From Dehalococcoidales bacterium (GTDB lineage: Bacteria; Chloroflexota; Dehalococcoidia; Dehalococcoidales; UBA2162): a stretch of DNA of 8,411 nt. The stretch spans positions 1 through 8,411 of the forward strand of contig JAFGCW010000024.1 of NCBI GenBank assembly GCA_016932435.1. Reading direction: 5' to 3'. The notes under the pieces are model-generated. The model did no database searches and was not told where the DNA came from. It saw only the letters and a list, made by a program, of their open reading frames with translations. Each line of letters opens with the position of its first letter. Position 1 is the first letter of the stretch. The position numbers and the translations under genes are program-made. Of the stretch, positions 6,319-8,411 are shown in pieces.

Positions 6319-6987
6319 TTACTCATAAATGACTTTGTAAAGAAGATGAACCAGGCCGTTTTCGACTTCAGTGCACTTAAGTAATTCGAGTTTTACGCCT
6401 TCGACAGACTCGGTGATCTGGTAAAGTAGTTTTTCGCAACTACCACCTGCCAGGATTGGATAGACCAGCAGGCTTATCTCATCGAGGAGTCCCTGCTCGA
6501 TAAGCACTCGATTGAGTGTCGGACCGGCATCAACCATCATTGTTTCGACACCATATTTTTCGACCAGCCAGTCCAGTGCCCTTGGTAAATCAACCTTGTC
6601 CTTTCCGCTGATAAAATAGTCGTAATCCCGTTCTTCGAGGTAATCGATGAATGATTGGCTGGTCTTTTCCGAGACCAGGAGTATTGCATCGTTACAGTAA
6701 TCGACCCGACGGAGTCCGTGAAGCAAGCCTCGGGTAATCCCGCCAGAGTCAGGTATCACGAAGTAGGGGGTGCCGGGGCCTTTTTTCGGTTTTGAAAAGT
6801 CTGACCTTTCTTCAGGAATCAGACCCTCAGCTGTCGCTCCTTTGACTATGCTTCTTGAGCCGTTAAGGGTCATATATTTCCAGTATTCGCGATTTACACT
6901 TAGATGCTGTCCCATATAAGTCCTGAATCCGTCGAATGCACCATCCAGGGTGATAGAGTTCGCCATGACTGTTTTCGGTTTTTTCAT
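6319..6987 (-). CDS. RibD C-terminal / dihydrofolate reductase-like NAD(P)H reductase family protein
   Basis: A 222-residue protein of the RibD C-terminal (DHFR-like) fold. MANSITLDGAFDG (8-20) matches the N-terminal strand and 'S.DG' loop of the family. The C-terminal half has VETMMVDAGPTLNRVLIEQG (147-166), LLDEISLLVYPILAGG (167-182) and a final beta strand, the standard order for RibD_C. In the classic enzyme the cofactor motif is EGGPTLN; here it is DAGPTLN, so the first glycine is alanine. There is no deaminase domain, so this is not bifunctional RibD; stand-alone members are reductases of largely unknown substrate. The ATG at 6987 has AAGG seven bases upstream. It sits between the SDR (38 nt upstream) and the AAA-LuxR regulator (39 nt downstream). 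A role in riboflavin synthesis is unlikely, since no other rib gene is present. Confidence 0.82.
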   Translation of the reverse strand: MKKPKTVMANSITLDGAFDGFRTYMGQHLSVNREYWKYMTLNGSRSIVKGATAEGLIPEERSDFSKPKKGPGTPYFVIPDSGGITRGLLHGLRRVDYCNDAILLVSEKTSQSFIDYLEERDYDYFISGKDKVDLPRALDWLVEKYGVETMMVDAGPTLNRVLIEQGLLDEISLLVYPILAGGSCEKLLYQITESVEGVKLELLKCTEVENGLVHLLYKVIYE

Positions 6988-7025
6988 TTTTCAACCTTAA
7001 TCACGAACCAACGGTCGTAAATATA

Positions 7026-7835
7026 TTATCCTCCCAGCATCTCACCCAGGGCGGCTCCCTGGAGGTCGACAACCGCTGCTCCACCGTCTATTAGTAATTC
7101 GGATCCGGTCATGTATAAGGAATCGTCGCTGGCAAGAAAACTGCAGAGACCGGCAATCTCATCGGGCTGGGCGGCACGCCGAAGGGGTACGTTCTTGGTG
7201 AAATACTTGTAGCCGCCTTCGATATCGGTATTTAGTTTTTCGGCGATCGGTGTTACCAGGTTCTTGTTCATCTCCGTCCTGGTAGCTCCGGGACATATCA
7301 CATTGCATCGTATTTTCTGGGGACCGTAGTCCATGGCGACCTGTTTCGTCAGCATAATGAGGGCGGCTTTAGTAGTACAGTAGGCCGGCATTCCGGGCAG
7401 GCAGCGTATACCGCCAAGAGAGGAAATGTTGATAATCGAGCCGCCGCCGTTCTCTATCATGTGAGGGATGACTTCTTTCATCAGCATAAATGGTCCGGTG
7501 AGATTGATATCGAGAGCCTGTTGCCAATCACCCGGATCCAGTTCGGTCACAGGTCCCATTGCTTCGATGGCAGCATTGTTAACAAGTATGTCCAGTTTCC
7601 CGTCGATCTCCAGCGCGGTCGTGACTATCCGTTTGATGTCTTGGCTATTCGACACATCACCCGAACAGGCCACAACCGAACCTTCAGGCAATGAAACGAT
7701 CGTATCCTGCAGTTTTTCGGGACGGCGGCCGGTGATGCACGCCTTTGCTCCGTCATTTACCAGTCTCCTGGTTATCGCCGCTCCGATACCCGTACCGCCG
7801 CCGGTTACCAGGGCTGTTTTTCCACTTAGATCCAT
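7026..7835 (-). CDS. SDR family oxidoreductase (classical short-chain dehydrogenase/reductase)
   Basis: A 269-residue classical SDR of typical length. The nucleotide-binding loop is TGGGTGIG (11-18), the structural motif is NNAA (86-89), and the catalytic tetrad is N111, S139, Y152 and K156 (in YCTTK). D60-V61 fits the adenine-binding position. TGRR at 35-38 places arginine after the second beta strand, which usually indicates NADP(H) preference. CPGATRTEM (181-189) and the C-terminal YMTGSELLIDGG (241-252) complete the fold. It oxidises an alcohol or reduces a ketone or double bond; the substrate is not predictable. The ATG at 7835 follows AGGAG by eight bases. It heads the likely SDR, RibD-like, AAA-LuxR operon, with a TATAAT about 50 nt upstream. 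Confidence 0.93.
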   Translation of the reverse strand: MDLSGKTALVTGGGTGIGAAITRRLVNDGAKACITGRRPEKLQDTIVSLPEGSVVACSGDVSNSQDIKRIVTTALEIDGKLDILVNNAAIEAMGPVTELDPGDWQQALDINLTGPFMLMKEVIPHMIENGGGSIINISSLGGIRCLPGMPAYCTTKAALIMLTKQVAMDYGPQKIRCNVICPGATRTEMNKNLVTPIAEKLNTDIEGGYKYFTKNVPLRRAAQPDEIAGLCSFLASDDSLYMTGSELLIDGGAAVVDLQGAALGEMLGG

Positions 7836-7883
7836 TTCTTTATCTCCTGCTATTAGTGATTTGTGTTAATCCAGTACGGACAG

Positions 7884-7911
7884 ATTATACTCTAAAGAAT
7901 GTTTCAATTCT
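7884..7911 (-). promoter_or_regulatory. Candidate promoter of the SDR operon
   Basis: On the minus strand there is a perfect -10 TATAAT (7884-7889) 48 nt before the SDR start codon. The -35 is weak: AGAATT (7906-7911) has 16-bp spacing, while the better TTGAAA (7902-7907) is only 12 bp away. An activator-dependent promoter would fit, but that is inference. Confidence 0.4.
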
Positions 7912-7913
7912 AT

Positions 7914-7950
7914 CTGTAAATAAACAGGCCGCCGGTACCGGCGGCCTGTT
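7914..7950 (-). terminator. Rho-independent terminator after the activase gene
   Basis: Positions 7923-7950 are a 28-bp perfect palindrome centred on GGTACC, with GGCCGCCGG / CCGGCGGCC arms. On the minus strand it ends in TT and is followed by TATTT. It begins 20 nt after the stop of the BadF-type gene and separates that gene from the SDR operon promoter. Confidence 0.8.
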
Positions 7951-7970
7951 CTTGATAAAAGTTGAATGAC

Positions 7971-8411
7971 CTATATTTCACCTGCTCCGATAACAGCAGC
8001 GCCGTAAGCTCCGGCCATCTCAGGCTGATCGGGAACCATACATATCACGCCAAATTGCCTGTTAAGGGCTTCCACTATACCTTTGTTACGGGCTATGCCG
8101 CCTATCAGGGCGATATTATCGTTGTCTATATTCGTCAGGTTAGCGGTAGATTTTACCCTGGTTGCGACAGCATCGACTATCGCTCTGGCAATATCTTCCT
8201 TTGGTGTATTGTTATGGATCATCGTGGTTACGTCCAGTGCGGCGAAGTTACCGCATTCGGCATTAATCGGTTCGACGCCGCTGGATTTCATGGCAAGTTC
8301 ATTGAGTTCGTCCAGAGTTATGCCAAGCTGCCGTGCCATCGATTCGACGAAGATACCGAGTCCGGCTCCGCACATTTGATTCAGTGTATAGTTTGCCGCT
8401 TTACCGTTCTC
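7971..8411 (-). CDS. BadF/BadG/BcrA/BcrD-type ATPase, 2-hydroxyacyl-CoA dehydratase activase family (partial, C-terminal)
   Basis: The last 146 residues of a gene whose start lies beyond the right edge; the frame is open to position 8411, so the ATG at 8375 is internal. The segment has MCGAGLGIFVESMARQLG, matching the 'CAAGTGRFLE' block of the ASKHA ATPase activases. An AECGNFAALDV block follows, matching the second conserved cysteine region. It continues with LIGGIARNKGIVEALNRQFG, the nucleotide-binding GG.A.N.G motif, and ends with VPDQPEMAGAYGAAVIG. In the known family a homodimer binds a single [4Fe-4S] cluster through these cysteines and uses ATP to drive low-potential electrons into 2-hydroxyacyl-CoA dehydratases or benzoyl-CoA reductases. 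Both cysteines are present here. The substrate system cannot be set without the partner subunits, which would be expected just outside the window. It ends at a strong terminator. Confidence 0.85.
   Translation of the reverse strand, partial: ENGKAANYTLNQMCGAGLGIFVESMARQLGITLDELNELAMKSSGVEPINAECGNFAALDVTTMIHNNTPKEDIARAIVDAVATRVKSTANLTNIDNDNIALIGGIARNKGIVEALNRQFGVICMVPDQPEMAGAYGAAVIGAGEI

Noticed and set aside
7468..7869. 133-codon open frame opposite the SDR gene
   Set aside because: It is antisense to a clear SDR with all motifs and lacks a ribosome binding site or recognisable domain.

Overview
This window looks like a piece of chromosome from an anaerobic bacterium, plausibly Chloroflexota (Dehalococcoidia-like). 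That placement is inferred from gene content: a very large AAA-LuxR regulator, an SDR, a SnoaL-like protein, and a BadF/HgdC-type dehydratase activase. There is no rRNA or marker gene to settle it. Base composition is moderate, except for a GC-rich repeated patch at positions 1-79 and a visibly AT-rich stretch at about 85-930.

Left part (1-930): GC-rich degenerate 22-bp repeats at the edge are followed by an AT-rich island. The island carries a minus-strand two-gene unit, a DUF4258-like ORF then a DUF2283 gene, resembling toxin-antitoxin-type small gene pairs. The DUF4258 frame lacks an ATG/GTG/TTG start ahead of its conserved His-Ala motif, so it is either decayed or started from a rare codon. 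A 13-bp direct repeat flanks the island.

Plus-strand operon (935-2522): a TTGATA-16-TATAAT promoter drives a metallo-beta-lactamase-fold hydrolase. After 19 nt comes an Fpg/Nei-like protein with a textbook Shine-Dalgarno. A strong hairpin terminator (2570-2606) ends the unit. The Fpg/Nei-like protein keeps the H2TH and Cys4 zinc-finger regions but lacks the N-terminal catalytic proline.

Minus-strand block (7835 down to 2610): an SDR oxidoreductase, a RibD C-terminal/DHFR-like reductase and a 1031-residue AAA-LuxR regulator lie head to tail with gaps of 38-39 nt, probably one operon. A SnoaL-like ester cyclase-family gene follows after 148 nt that hold repeated elements and its own candidate promoter. 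The layout suggests a regulator co-transcribed with two NAD(P)H-type enzymes, possibly acting on these genes and the SnoaL-like gene. The substrate cannot be read from sequence.

Right edge (7971-8411): the C-terminal part of a BadF/BadG/BcrA/BcrD-type ATPase on the minus strand, closed by a 28-bp perfect palindrome acting as terminator. No tRNA, rRNA, CRISPR array or intact insertion sequence was seen.
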